DNA of 64,000 nucleotides from Thermovirga sp. (GCF_017656375.1 NZ_JACDOB010000001.1:124001-188000); one strand, 5' to 3'; shown: positions 27,269-36,540, counted from the stretch's first letter. Program-made: numbers and translations. The notes: generated by a model not told the origin, from the letters alone.

Positions 27269-29038
27269 CTAATTATTTCTTTGCTTACCTGATACCTTGA
27301 CCAACTTCCTCAAAAGACCATCTACGTAATAATTGGATTTATAAACTTTCAAAAGCCCCTTTTCCATCTTTTCCTTTTTTATTTCACTTAAAAGCCTTTT
27401 ATCCTGCTCCTCTGCTTTTGCTTCCCATGGGGCCCTATTGGGTGATCCATCATATCTAAGTTCTACAACAAGCTCATTATTAGCTTCCATGGAATCCAAC
27501 TCACGCAAGAGTTCCTTTAAATCCGTAATGGCCCTCCAGCCTTGCAATAACGACTCCTGAGAAGGTTCTTCTATACCTCCACCCCTTACCACTACTTCGT
27601 AAGTTCCTACAGCATCTTCAGGCATATTTAATACGAATTTCTTTTCTACTGCTCTTCCTCTGAACGGACGCATTTTTACAGTTATCTCAAAAGGTTCACC
27701 TGGTTTTAAAGGCTCTTTTGGCACAGTCAACCCTTCTATGAGGAGAATTCTAGGTTCTTGCGTTACTTCTACATCAATATGAACTCCGAAAGGATTTATT
27801 TCATAATAAGGGTTTAACATGATAGCTTTAGTAATATCTATGGCCTCAGAGAACATGTCCTTTCCCAAATCCTTATCTGAATAAAAGATGTTTGATCTCC
27901 TCCAACCATCAACCAGAGATCCACCTTCTATTTCCAAGTCAACTTTTGCTGTCCCTTCCCCTTTCCTCTCCCAAATATTATCCCATAATCCAACTAAAAT
28001 GTTATCAAGAAGATTACTTAAGAGAAAAGGGTCGTTAACGAATTGAAACCGTTTCTTGACAACCTTACCGGTATCTTTGTCTTTCATACTGAGGGAGAAA
28101 TCAAACGCTGGAGGAATCTTTCCCAAATATCCCCCAATAGCCTGAGGCCTGTCCTGCGTTACTACACCTACAATTTCGGTGGGAGTTCCTATTTTAAAAG
28201 GGGCCTCTAGGCTCGGTATAACATCATGTATCCAAGCTTTTGCTACAGGATAATAAACGGCACCACGGTTCAAAAATGGATGAGCAAAAGCCAGGAAACG
28301 TCCGTCGGTAGATAAAGCTGTTAATGTTCCTGTAGCAGCAACGGAGACATCTCCCCAAGCTAATAGAACACTAACAGCATCTCCCGGAATGAGTTTTGCA
28401 TTTAGGTTAACTGGTAAAGAAGAAACATTAAAAGAGCCTGGCAACATGGAGTAGCTGACATTTAGCTTTTGGCCTATCCCACTAGCACCACGATCACTGA
28501 GTCCATATATAGTCATGGGGGTCGACAGATTACCCGCTTTTTTAGCGTTGCTTTCTTTTTTTTCATCACTGCTTTCAATAGATATTTTAATTGGTCCCTT
28601 CAACTCGACAGCTCTATCAGGCCAGTTCCAAATTGATGCCATTTCAGATATAGGGGTCACAAGCCCTTTGTTATGCTCGCTGAAGTGCCAACCATACCCT
28701 ATAGCGCCAACAAGTTTGCCGTTTATGAAAACAGGACTTCCACTCATCCCTGCCGCAATTCCCCCTGTTTTCTCTATGACTGGGCCATAGGCTTGAATTA
28801 ATATCAATTTGTGCGGCAAATCAGCTGATGGTAGCACGCTTAAAACTTTCACAGGAAATGCAACTACCTTTTGACCTTTAATGACCGTGTAGGCAACTCC
28901 TTCCATGCCTGCCTTAATATCTTCAACGGGCATTACTGGAACCTTTGAGTTGAATATTTTTGGCTGTGCAAAGGATGGTGACGAACAAAAGATAATAAGC
29001 AGCAGAGAGATCAAGATCCTTAATAGAAACCTATCCAT
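27269..29038 (-). CDS. Exported SpoIVB-type (S55) peptidase domain protein
   Basis: A 589-residue exported protein. A signal peptide ends near SFA-QPK (residue 24). MPVEDIKAGMEGVAYTV precedes GMSGSPVFINGKLVGAIGYGW (about 97-117), the serine-bearing S55 signature. DGRFLAFAHPFLNRG (His253) resembles the histidine segment of SpoIVB but comes after the serine motif rather than before it. The remainder contains beta-rich domains and a charged C-terminus. The ATG at 29038 has GGAGG eight bases upstream. It lies between prfB and mlaE, so a role in envelope or Mla protein processing is plausible. No sporulation genes are seen. Catalysis is unproven. Confidence 0.8.
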   Translation of the reverse strand: MDRFLLRILISLLLIIFCSSPSFAQPKIFNSKVPVMPVEDIKAGMEGVAYTVIKGQKVVAFPVKVLSVLPSADLPHKLILIQAYGPVIEKTGGIAAGMSGSPVFINGKLVGAIGYGWHFSEHNKGLVTPISEMASIWNWPDRAVELKGPIKISIESSDEKKESNAKKAGNLSTPMTIYGLSDRGASGIGQKLNVSYSMLPGSFNVSSLPVNLNAKLIPGDAVSVLLAWGDVSVAATGTLTALSTDGRFLAFAHPFLNRGAVYYPVAKAWIHDVIPSLEAPFKIGTPTEIVGVVTQDRPQAIGGYLGKIPPAFDFSLSMKDKDTGKVVKKRFQFVNDPFLLSNLLDNILVGLWDNIWERKGEGTAKVDLEIEGGSLVDGWRRSNIFYSDKDLGKDMFSEAIDITKAIMLNPYYEINPFGVHIDVEVTQEPRILLIEGLTVPKEPLKPGEPFEITVKMRPFRGRAVEKKFVLNMPEDAVGTYEVVVRGGGIEEPSQESLLQGWRAITDLKELLRELDSMEANNELVVELRYDGSPNRAPWEAKAEEQDKRLLSEIKKEKMEKGLLKVYKSNYYVDGLLRKLVKVSGKQRNN

Positions 29039-29072
29039 ACTCTTTTCCTCCGTAAATAAGATAAAAAACAAA

Positions 29073-30192
29073 CTAGTCTTCTTTCACTTTGTTGCTTCTC
29101 TTTCGCCTTTTCAACTCTGCGAAAATAAAATCATCTAAATCCCCATCTATTACAGCTTGAATATTGCCCTTTTCCAGCCCGGTACGATGGTCTTTTACCA
29201 AAGTGTAAGGGTGAAAAACATAGGAACGTATTTGGCTCCCCCAACCTATCTCCTTTTTCTCTCCTTGGATTTGTTCGAGCTGTTCCTGTCTTTCCTGCAA
29301 CATCCGTTCATACAAACGGCTCTTCAACACTTTCATTGCCACTTGCCTATTCATGTGCTGAGATCTCTCATTCTGGCAGCTAACCACTATCCCTGTAGGT
29401 ATATGAGTTATTCTAACCGCAGAATCTGTCATATTAACATATTGTCCTCCCGCTCCCCCGGCCCTAAAGGTATCTATTTTTAAATCTTCAGGGTTGATAT
29501 TAATCTCCACGTCCTCCGGGAGCTCTGGAGAAACGTTAATTGAAGCAAAACTAGTATGTCTTCTTTTTGCCGTGTCAAAAGGTGAAATCCTTACAAGCCT
29601 ATGGACACCTCTCTCGCATTTCAGGAATCCATAAGCAAAGGAGCCAAAAACATGAAAGGTTACAGATTTTATCCCTGCTTCCTCACCTTGAGATATTTCA
29701 AGGATTTTAGTTTTAAATCCCTTGTTTTCAGACCATCTAAGGTACATTCTATAAAGGATTTCTGCCCAATCTTGAGAATCAAGCCCACCTGCTCCAGGAT
29801 GAATGCTAACTATTGCATTAGAATCATCATATTCCTCGTCAAGCAACAGCATAACCTGTTCCTCGTCTATCCTCTTGTTAAGCTTTTCTGCTCTTTCGTA
29901 AAACTCTCTCTCTAAAGCTTCATCTTGTTCCATTGTCAATAACTCAGCTATGGTCTCCAAATCCTTGAACTCATTCATCATCTCTTGCCATTTGTTATAA
30001 CGATCCTGGAGCAAAGCCAACTTTTTAGTTAGTTCCTGAGCATCATCTCTGTCCCAGAATCCTTGTTCTGTTGTTTTATCGGTAATTTTTTCTATTTCTG
30101 CTTTCAACGAATTCGGGTCAAAGGCTGTCCTGCAGCTCTATTACCGAAGAGCGCAGTTCCTCCAATATTGTAGATATAGGCAGCAGTGTCAT
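29073..30192 (-). CDS. prfB: Peptide chain release factor 2, with programmed +1 frameshift
   Basis: RF2 terminates translation at UGA and UAA. The gene is read in two frames: the ATG at 30192 (AAGGAGGAG upstream) opens 24 codons beginning MTLLPISTILEELRSSVIEL and ending CTT TGA; skipping one T at 30120 continues DPNSLKAEIEKI and onward to 29073, giving 372 residues. The stop-recognition SPF motif is in ISPFDT and the catalytic GGQ in RAGGAGGQYVN. This is the well-known autoregulatory frameshift of prfB, not a pseudogene. It is the first gene of the long run toward glpX. Confidence 0.96.
30117..30134 (-). promoter_or_regulatory. prfB +1 frameshift site
   Basis: The sequence CAGGACAGCCTTTGAC contains the slippery CTT, the in-frame UGA (30120-30118) and the following C, as in other prfB genes. 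The stimulatory internal SD is weak here, CAGGAC instead of AGGGGG, but is placed similarly, three bases before CTT. Low RF2 is expected to favour frameshifting. Confidence 0.88.
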
Positions 30193-30251
30193 TTGAACTC
30201 CTCCTTAACTAACCCTTTCATTATATAATGTGTCTTGTTCTTATGTGACTT

Positions 30252-30280
30252 TTGCTATTAATGGACTATCATTATATCAT
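30252..30280 (+). promoter_or_regulatory. Promoter of birA
   Basis: -35 TTGCTA (30252-30257), 17-nt spacer, -10 TATCAT (30275-30280), about 37 bp before the birA start. No classical biotin operator palindrome is evident around it. Confidence 0.55.
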
Positions 30281-30316
30281 CACTCACAGAGGAAGGATGA
30301 ATTAGGAGGCCGCAAA

Positions 30317-31321
30317 ATGCTTAAATCTAACACGACGAAAAAAAAGGTATTAAAGATTCTTCTAGAAAGAGAAGGCGATATAGTTTCTGGCTCAGAATTG
30401 AGCTCTTTATTGAAAGTATCAAGACAAACTATATGGAAAGCCATAGAATCTTTAAGGGAAGAAGGGTTTTACATCGAGTCAATACCTCATCAAGGATATA
30501 GATTGTTGAACAAAAGCAGTGCCGACCTTAGCCCCACCTGGATAGAGCTTTCCCTTGACGATATATCATGGGGACATCCTGTTTTGTACTGGGATTCTTT
30601 AGATTCCACTCAAGAACCTGCCAAATCCCTAGCACGCCAGGGAGCAAATGAAGGAATTGTTATCCTAGCAGGAGAACAAAAAGCAGGCAGAGGAAGACTT
30701 GGACGAGAATGGCTATCGCCTGAAGAAGGGAGTATAAGCCTTTCCGTGATATCTCGCCCTAATATAGACCCCAGTTTTTTGCAGCTTTTGAGTTTATCAA
30801 CGGCTATAGCAGCACACGACTGCTTAGAGGAACTATTCAATATAGATCTTGAACTTAAATGGCCCAACGATATTTTATGGAAAGGAGCTAAGATTTGCGG
30901 AATCTTGATTGAAGCTTCGAGCGAACCTGGCAAAGTACACTATGCCATCATAGGAATAGGTTTAAATGCCAACCTAAATCCAAAAACCTTAAGTGCAGTA
31001 AATAAACCGGCTACATCTCTTAAGGCCATACTGGGACGCAAGGTTCATAGAGGAGAAATAGTAGCAGCATTGGTAAGACAACTTCAGAAAAAAATTAATA
31101 ACTTGGAAAAACCAGAAGGAATTACGGAATGTATAAGAAAGTACTCAAAGTTGTGTTCGACTTTGGGAATGCAAGTAAAAATAGAACAAGACAATCAAGT
31201 TATTAAGGGTATTGCAGAAGGCATTTCACCACTGGGTAACCTCATAGTGAGGTCTGAAAAAGGAACGCTGATGTCTTTCTCCGCTGCCGACGTAACTCAT
31301 TTGAAAGCCACAAAACCTTAA
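30317..31321 (+). CDS. birA: Bifunctional biotin-protein ligase / biotin operon repressor
   Basis: Attaches biotin to carboxyl carrier proteins and, through an N-terminal winged helix, may repress biotin genes. The HTH is in SGSELSSLLKVSRQTIWKAI (about 25-44). The ligase domain has the biotinyl-AMP loop GRGRLGREW, followed by KWPNDILWKGAKICGILIE and a C-terminal SH3-like domain. The ATG at 30317 has AGGAGG seven bases upstream (334 residues); longer frames are unsupported. It is divergent from prfB. Confidence 0.94.
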   Translation: MLKSNTTKKKVLKILLEREGDIVSGSELSSLLKVSRQTIWKAIESLREEGFYIESIPHQGYRLLNKSSADLSPTWIELSLDDISWGHPVLYWDSLDSTQEPAKSLARQGANEGIVILAGEQKAGRGRLGREWLSPEEGSISLSVISRPNIDPSFLQLLSLSTAIAAHDCLEELFNIDLELKWPNDILWKGAKICGILIEASSEPGKVHYAIIGIGLNANLNPKTLSAVNKPATSLKAILGRKVHRGEIVAALVRQLQKKINNLEKPEGITECIRKYSKLCSTLGMQVKIEQDNQVIKGIAEGISPLGNLIVRSEKGTLMSFSAADVTHLKATKP

Positions 31322-31335
31322 CTACTAACTTGCTT

Positions 31336-32202
31336 TCAAGATGTTGCCAAACGAAAGGCATTCCATACTGATAAGTTGAGTTCATACAGGTAAACAAAAA
31401 AGTCCTGATTTTCGGAAGGATAGCCAAATTTTACCTTAAGAGGCACTTTCTTAAGTACAGAGAGTATCTCTTTGGGTAAGTTGGAGCTGTATACTATTAT
31501 ACCTTTTCGCGCCTTAATAGATAAAATCCTTTTAGTTAATTCTTCTAAAGTTATCTTGCTTGTCTTTTTATTATACCCATTAGTACACTCAAAAAACTGC
31601 CTGCTTTTGCCACTAACAGCCTTGAACCATCCCCCTAAGTAATCCGTAAAATCGTAAATCTCCACGTCCCACAAAAGTTGTCGACCAACTCTCACAACAC
31701 TGTCCAAGCGAGTCTGAAATTCGGCCAATCTTCTTTGGTAATATGAATAATGTTCAGTATCAATAGCAGAGATGGAACGCATTGCACCTAAAGCAACGAA
31801 AGGAAGCACAGAAGGATCCAAGAAATAACAATCATTATCTAGGCCAGAAGGCTTATTTTCATATATTGGAACTATTCTACTGTGCTTAACTGATATGCCC
31901 AATTTTTTACTTTTTTCCTGCCCCCTATAAAGAACAAAGACATAAGAACCTCTTGGGACATTTGACACTTTTACTATATCCCCATTTTCATCCCAAAAAG
32001 AAACAGGGTGCACATCACAGTACACCCCTCCTATAAATTTTACTATGACATACAGCCAAGGATCAGAAACCCATATCTGGGTCCTATGCTCCTCAGCAAG
32101 AACCTTAGTAGAGAAAATCGTTAGGCAAAAAACTATCATGAAGAAAACATTAAATAATCGCATGTTTTTAAATTTAATTTTTTGAAAGACGCTTTTTAAC
32201 AC
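31336..32202 (-). CDS. Exported protein of unknown function, faintly TroA/ZnuA-like
   Basis: Not confidently recognised. The 288 residues begin with a basic stretch and a hydrophobic signal segment (NVFFMIVFCLTIFSTKVLA), predicting export. The region CYFLDPSVLPFVALGAMRSI followed by SAIDTEHYSYYQRRLAEFQTRL resembles the stretch of metal-ABC substrate-binding proteins (HxWLDP...DP..Y..N...F...L), but the metal-ligand histidines are not conserved. The GTG start overlaps the pyrE stop by one base (TAGTG) with an AGG nearby, so it is co-translated with pyrE and is the last gene of the pyr operon. No transporter genes are adjacent. The homology is a weak inference. Confidence 0.55.
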   Translation of the reverse strand: MLKSVFQKIKFKNMRLFNVFFMIVFCLTIFSTKVLAEEHRTQIWVSDPWLYVIVKFIGGVYCDVHPVSFWDENGDIVKVSNVPRGSYVFVLYRGQEKSKKLGISVKHSRIVPIYENKPSGLDNDCYFLDPSVLPFVALGAMRSISAIDTEHYSYYQRRLAEFQTRLDSVVRVGRQLLWDVEIYDFTDYLGGWFKAVSGKSRQFFECTNGYNKKTSKITLEELTKRILSIKARKGIIVYSSNLPKEILSVLKKVPLKVKFGYPSENQDFFVYLYELNLSVWNAFRLATS

Positions 32203-32801
32203 TAAGACCTACTCCCCGGTTTAACTAGTGGAATAGAAGAATTCTTGCACAAAGGGCAGTCCTCTGGCGAATACACCGGAAAATCAACTTGCCACAATGA
32301 AATGGGGGTTGGGAGATCATGAAGTTTTCCTGAGCTTCTGTCAACTATGCAAGCAACTCCCCCTAGCTCCGCCTCACTTTTAAGCTTTACGGCCTCAATG
32401 GTCTCAAGAGTAGATTTACCTGTAGTTATCACATCTTCAACCACTATATATTTGCCTTCTATGGGCGGCTCGAATCTTCTCATTTTCATTATGCCACCTT
32501 CCCTCTCACAGAACAAGAAAGGCACATCTAAAGCTTTAGCCACCTCATGTCCTATAATTAATCCACCGAGAGCAGGAGACACAACAAAATCAGGTTTAAC
32601 AAGCTTTTGTACCTTCTCTGCTATGAGTTTACCTGCAAACTCGGCATTTTTAGGGAATCTCAAAAAAAGGGCGCACTGCAAATAATATGGGCTATGTAAC
32701 CCTGAAGAAAGCAAAAAGTGTCCCTCAAGCAAAGCTTTTGAATCCCTCATAAGCTTTGCTATGTATTGGGAATCCATTCTATCCTTTGGCGTTTTACTCA
32801 T
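32202..32801 (-). CDS. pyrE: Orotate phosphoribosyltransferase
   Basis: Joins orotate and PRPP to give OMP. The PRPP-binding loop is YIVVEDVITTGKST (about 118-131). EREGGIMKMRRFEPP holds the family lysine region. A C-terminal CPLC pair is present. The length of 199 is normal. It overlaps pyrF by 8 nt and the next gene by 1 nt. Confidence 0.95.
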   Translation of the reverse strand: MSKTPKDRMDSQYIAKLMRDSKALLEGHFLLSSGLHSPYYLQCALFLRFPKNAEFAGKLIAEKVQKLVKPDFVVSPALGGLIIGHEVAKALDVPFLFCEREGGIMKMRRFEPPIEGKYIVVEDVITTGKSTLETIEAVKLKSEAELGGVACIVDRSSGKLHDLPTPISLWQVDFPVYSPEDCPLCKNSSIPLVKPGSRS

Positions 32802-33498
32802 TTTCTAAATCCTCCAATATATTATCTATAACCTTATCTGGGTTATCCGAGTTTAAAACAGGTCTTCCCACCACAATATAATCAGCTCCACTTCTTGCTG
32901 CCTCAGCTGGAGTTGCCACTCTTTTTTGGTCATCTTTAGATAAAAAGTCTTTTGGCCGAATTCCGGGAACAACTTTTAACAACCCCCCATATTCTTCTTC
33001 ATTGAATAACTTTAAATCTTTTGCTGAACAAACTACACCATCCATTCCTGCCACCAATGCAGCTTTGGCTCTAATTTTAAGGCATTCGCCCATGGAGCTT
33101 CCAGGGTTTACATCTTTCCATACAAGTTCATCCATGCTTGTTAAAACAGTCACTCCAAACAGAAGTGGTTTCTCACAAGAACCTCGAGCATTGAATGCCG
33201 CTTCCATCATATTCTTGCCGCCTGCAGTATGCACTGTAAGAGCCCATAAACCTAATTCTGAAGCAGCTTCGACTGCACCCTTTACAGTATTGGGGATATC
33301 ATGAAGTTTTACGTCCAAAAAAATCTCCCATCCACCCTCTATTATAGAGCTTAAAAAATCCTTCCCACCTTTAATAAACAATCTAGGTCCAATCTTTATA
33401 TATTTCAGCTTGCTACAATGCATGGAAAGAAATTTTTTTGCTTCCTCCGGTGAATCCAAATCTAATGCCAAGATAAGCTCTGTTTTCTTCCCTTTCAA
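32794..33498 (-). CDS. pyrF: Orotidine 5'-phosphate decarboxylase
   Basis: Last step of UMP synthesis. The catalytic Lys-Asp array is FLDVKLHDIPNT (about 58-69), LILALDLDSPEEA is the N-terminal strand and the C-terminal phosphate motif is VVPGIRP...GADYIVVGRPV. The start is TTG with GGGGG eight bases upstream. It lies 13 nt after pyrD. Confidence 0.96.
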   Translation of the reverse strand: MKGKKTELILALDLDSPEEAKKFLSMHCSKLKYIKIGPRLFIKGGKDFLSSIIEGGWEIFLDVKLHDIPNTVKGAVEAASELGLWALTVHTAGGKNMMEAAFNARGSCEKPLLFGVTVLTSMDELVWKDVNPGSSMGECLKIRAKAALVAGMDGVVCSAKDLKLFNEEEYGGLLKVVPGIRPKDFLSKDDQKRVATPAEAARSGADYIVVGRPVLNSDNPDKVIDNILEDLENE

Positions 33499-33511
33499 AA
33501 AGACTACCCCC

Positions 33512-34450
33512 TTATCCCCTTATATTATGATTCTTTTTAGCAAGACCTACCAATTGCTTCACGCTATCTATTTCATTTTCTTCCATATATCCTTCTATTC
33601 CCCCACAAATTTTATTGATAACTTCAAAATCCCTCAAAAGGCCAGTTCCAATTTGAATAGCTGAAGCACCTGCCATAAGCATACCTAAAGCGCTTTCAGT
33701 ATCTGTTATTCCGCCACACCCTATAACAGGGATTTTCACTACATTTGTTGCCTCCCAAACCAATCTTAGAGAAAGAGGCAATATCGCAGGACCCGATAGC
33801 CCTGCAAAAATGCGTTCAAATACTGGTTTCTTCTTTTTTATGTCTATAGCGAGACCCAACCAAGTATTAGCCACTACAATAGCGTCTGCACCACAGTTTT
33901 CAGCCACAATAGCGCTATCATAAATGTCAGGAACATTAGGGGATAGCTTTACCCATATATCTCCCTTCCATTTGGCTCTTGCCTTCTTGAGCACCATTTC
34001 AAGAGACATCAAATCTACCGCCCATGCCATACCTCCTCCAGACACATTGGGACAAGAAACATTGATTTCAACTGTCCCATCAAATCCAGAAGATGACAAT
34101 TTGTCCAATAGTAAATCTAGCTCATCTTCCCTATGAAAAGCTAAGTTGAAAATTAATGGGCAGCCGCAATTTTTTAGCATTTGAAACTCATTTTTTAAAA
34201 AGGACTCCAATCCAGGGTTTTGCAAGCCTATGCTATTTAATAACCCACAAGGTGTCTCCCACAACCTAATGCCCTTATTCCCTTCTTTGGGTGAAAAAGT
34301 CAATCCTTTGGTACAGATTGCTCCTACCTTATCCACAATTCCCGATGGCCATCTTTCTGGCTCCATCGGCCATACCCCAGAAGCAATTATTATTGGAGAG
34401 CGCAGCATCAACTTACCTATACTTACACCAAGAATATCGCTAAAGCTCAT
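33512..34450 (-). CDS. pyrD: Dihydroorotate dehydrogenase B, catalytic subunit
   Basis: FMN enzyme that oxidises dihydroorotate to orotate; together with PyrK it forms the NAD-dependent class 1B enzyme. Family features are EINVSCPNVSGGG with the active-site Cys, VKLSPNVPD, and GCGGITDTESALGMLMAGASAIQIGT for FMN phosphate. The ATG at 34450 has GGAGGTG seven bases upstream and overlaps pyrK by 11 nt. Confidence 0.95.
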   Translation of the reverse strand: MSFSDILGVSIGKLMLRSPIIIASGVWPMEPERWPSGIVDKVGAICTKGLTFSPKEGNKGIRLWETPCGLLNSIGLQNPGLESFLKNEFQMLKNCGCPLIFNLAFHREDELDLLLDKLSSSGFDGTVEINVSCPNVSGGGMAWAVDLMSLEMVLKKARAKWKGDIWVKLSPNVPDIYDSAIVAENCGADAIVVANTWLGLAIDIKKKKPVFERIFAGLSGPAILPLSLRLVWEATNVVKIPVIGCGGITDTESALGMLMAGASAIQIGTGLLRDFEVINKICGGIEGYMEENEIDSVKQLVGLAKKNHNIRG

Positions 34451-35219
34451 TCCAGCTCACCTCCGCCCACTTAAAGACCGGACCATCTGCACACACTCTC
34501 CTTGGGCCCCACTTGGTAGGTATGGTGCAGCCCAAACATCCGCCTATGCCACAAGCCATTCGAGCTTCTAGGCTGACATAAATTTGGTTTTCCTTTACGG
34601 CATCTATAGCAGTCCCTAAAGCTTTAAGCATTCCTATAGGACCACAAGCCCAAATTTCGTCACCTTCCCCAATCTCCCCTTTTTCAAAAAGAGTCAGTGG
34701 TGTACCTTTTCTTCCAATGCTGCCATCGTCAGAAAAAATCTCCAAATCTAAGTTGCTAAAAATGTCGCTTTCGCAAAAATCATCCCAGCCTGCTCCAGGC
34801 ACTCCAAGAATCAATTTTACGGGCAGTTTTTTTTCATAATTCATATAAGAGAAAACCATGGGAGCTATGCCTACAGCCCCCCCTATAAGGATCAGTCTTT
34901 GACCTGCTGGATCGGGAAAAGAATTCCCACAAGGGCCTCTCAATTTCACTTTAGCCCCTTCCATGCACGATCTTATAATTTGGGTACCTTTACCCACCAC
35001 TTTTATAAGAAAATCTAAAGAGCCATCTTCGTGTGCCAAAACAGGAGCAAACGGCCTAAAAAGGAGGGGATCAAGCCCCTCCCACGACTTCAACAAGAAA
35101 AATTGTCCAGGGTTAGGCTGTTTTATTCTTTCTTCTGGTAAAACTCTAAGCATAAACAGCTCATCGCTGAACGCCGTTTTTTTAAGGACTATAGCACTAA
35201 AATCTTTGATATTGCCCAT
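34440..35219 (-). CDS. pyrK: Dihydroorotate dehydrogenase B, electron-transfer subunit
   Basis: FAD and [2Fe-2S] subunit that passes electrons from PyrD to NAD+. The FAD-binding motif is LLFRPFAPV, the NAD-binding region is LIGGAVGIAPMVFSYM, and the cluster-binding cysteines are in MACGIGGCLGCTIP with a fourth in RRVCADGPVF. The ATG at 35219 has TAGGAGATG eight bases upstream (259 residues); the longer frame overlapping pyrC is unlikely. Confidence 0.94.
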   Translation of the reverse strand: MGNIKDFSAIVLKKTAFSDELFMLRVLPEERIKQPNPGQFFLLKSWEGLDPLLFRPFAPVLAHEDGSLDFLIKVVGKGTQIIRSCMEGAKVKLRGPCGNSFPDPAGQRLILIGGAVGIAPMVFSYMNYEKKLPVKLILGVPGAGWDDFCESDIFSNLDLEIFSDDGSIGRKGTPLTLFEKGEIGEGDEIWACGPIGMLKALGTAIDAVKENQIYVSLEARMACGIGGCLGCTIPTKWGPRRVCADGPVFKWAEVSWNEL

Positions 35220-35223
35220 GTTG

Positions 35224-36540
35224 TTAACATCTCCTATCTGTATCGCAGAACAAAACTTTCCCTTCAAGAAAAGTCATAACTGGCCAACCCTTCAAAGATG
35301 CATCTTCCCATGGAGTCAAACGAGCCTTGCTAGCCCATTCTTCAACTTTGACTTGTTTGTTTTTATCCAAATCTAATACTGTCAAATCTGCAGGAGCTCC
35401 CTCCTTTATTACGCCCAAATCCGACCATTGCCTTGGCAAAAGCCCTGCAGGATTACTTGTCCATAAGGATAGAAGCCTTTCCAAGGGACAAATTTTACCT
35501 CGACTGGACCATTCATTGAGGACTGCCGCTATCGCGCATTCCAAAGAAGCAATTCCGAATGCCGCTTCTTGAAAAGGTAAGTCTTTCTCGTCCATGTGAT
35601 AAGGAGCATGATCTGTAGCGATAGCATCTACCACTCCATCAGCTATAGCCTGCCATAGGGCTTCCACATCTTCCTTATTTCTAAGTGGCGGGTTTACCTT
35701 ATAAGTTGCATCAAATCCGCTTTTTACTACCATGGTTTCATCCAAAGTAAGATGATGCGGAGTCACATCACATGTTATTGGCAGCCCCTCACTTTTAGCT
35801 CTCTTTATCTCCTCAATTCCCTCTTTCGTGCTCACATGGGTAAAATGAATTGCCCCGCCAGTTTCTTTGGCCAACGCAACACATTTTTTAATATCAACAA
35901 CCTCTGAAGATGGGGGATTTCCTTTTAAGCCCGAGATAGAGGAACACCAGCCATAATTTACTTGCCCACCTTTGGAAAGTTCATTATCTTCAGGATGTTC
36001 CATTATACGAACATCTAGATGACTGCTATATAAAAGGGCTTTTTGAAGTAAACTGCTATTTTTTACGGGAGACCCATCATCGGTAAAAAACACAGCTCCT
36101 TCTTCCACCATCTTCCCCATCTCGGCCATAACACAGCCTTCTCTATTTTTACTCACTGTACCTGCGGGTAAAACCCTTGCCCCACCGCTGGATCTTCCTT
36201 TTTCGATTACGTACCGAACCAAAAAGGGGTTATCCACTGGGGGATCAGTGTTAGGCATGGCAACAATGGTGGTATAACCTCCCCTAGCTGCTGCTCTAGC
36301 TCCTGATAAAATGTCCTCTCTCCACTCCTGTCCAGGATCTCTCAAGTGTGCATGAATATCTATAAAACCGGGGCACACAATAAGCCCTTTGAGATTGTAA
36401 ATCTTTAGATTTTCCGAAACAGAGGGCTTTTCCGCTGCTATCTTTGCTATTTTTCCATCCTCTATTAAAATATGCTTTTCTCCATCAAGAAGCTCTTTCC
36501 CGTCATACACTTTGCAATTTGTGAGTAAAATACTTTCCAT
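35224..36540 (-). CDS. pyrC: Dihydroorotase
   Basis: Zinc amidohydrolase that cyclises carbamoyl-aspartate. The metal site starts with GFIDIHAHLRDPGQ, with the bridging-residue region ARGGYTTIVAMPNTDPPVDN, and ATDHAPYHMDEKD near the C-terminal half. The 438 residues match the PyrC type I group. The ATG at 36540 overlaps the pyrB stop as TGATG and has GGAGGTG seven bases upstream. Confidence 0.95.
   Translation of the reverse strand: MESILLTNCKVYDGKELLDGEKHILIEDGKIAKIAAEKPSVSENLKIYNLKGLIVCPGFIDIHAHLRDPGQEWREDILSGARAAARGGYTTIVAMPNTDPPVDNPFLVRYVIEKGRSSGGARVLPAGTVSKNREGCVMAEMGKMVEEGAVFFTDDGSPVKNSSLLQKALLYSSHLDVRIMEHPEDNELSKGGQVNYGWCSSISGLKGNPPSSEVVDIKKCVALAKETGGAIHFTHVSTKEGIEEIKRAKSEGLPITCDVTPHHLTLDETMVVKSGFDATYKVNPPLRNKEDVEALWQAIADGVVDAIATDHAPYHMDEKDLPFQEAAFGIASLECAIAAVLNEWSSRGKICPLERLLSLWTSNPAGLLPRQWSDLGVIKEGAPADLTVLDLDKNKQVKVEEWASKARLTPWEDASLKGWPVMTFLEGKVLFCDTDRRC

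Noticed and set aside
27269-29038. SpoIVB-like gene as evidence of sporulation
   Set aside because: S55-type domain proteins also occur in non-spore-formers, and no other sporulation gene is present.
30100-30192. prfB looked like a frameshifted pseudogene
   Set aside because: The break is exactly at CTT-TGA-C, the conserved programmed frameshift site, and both parts are well conserved.
31301-31339. TTGAAAGC/GCTTTCAA inverted repeat between birA and the exported-protein gene as terminator
   Set aside because: The arms overlap both coding ends, the loop is 23 nt and there is no T run.
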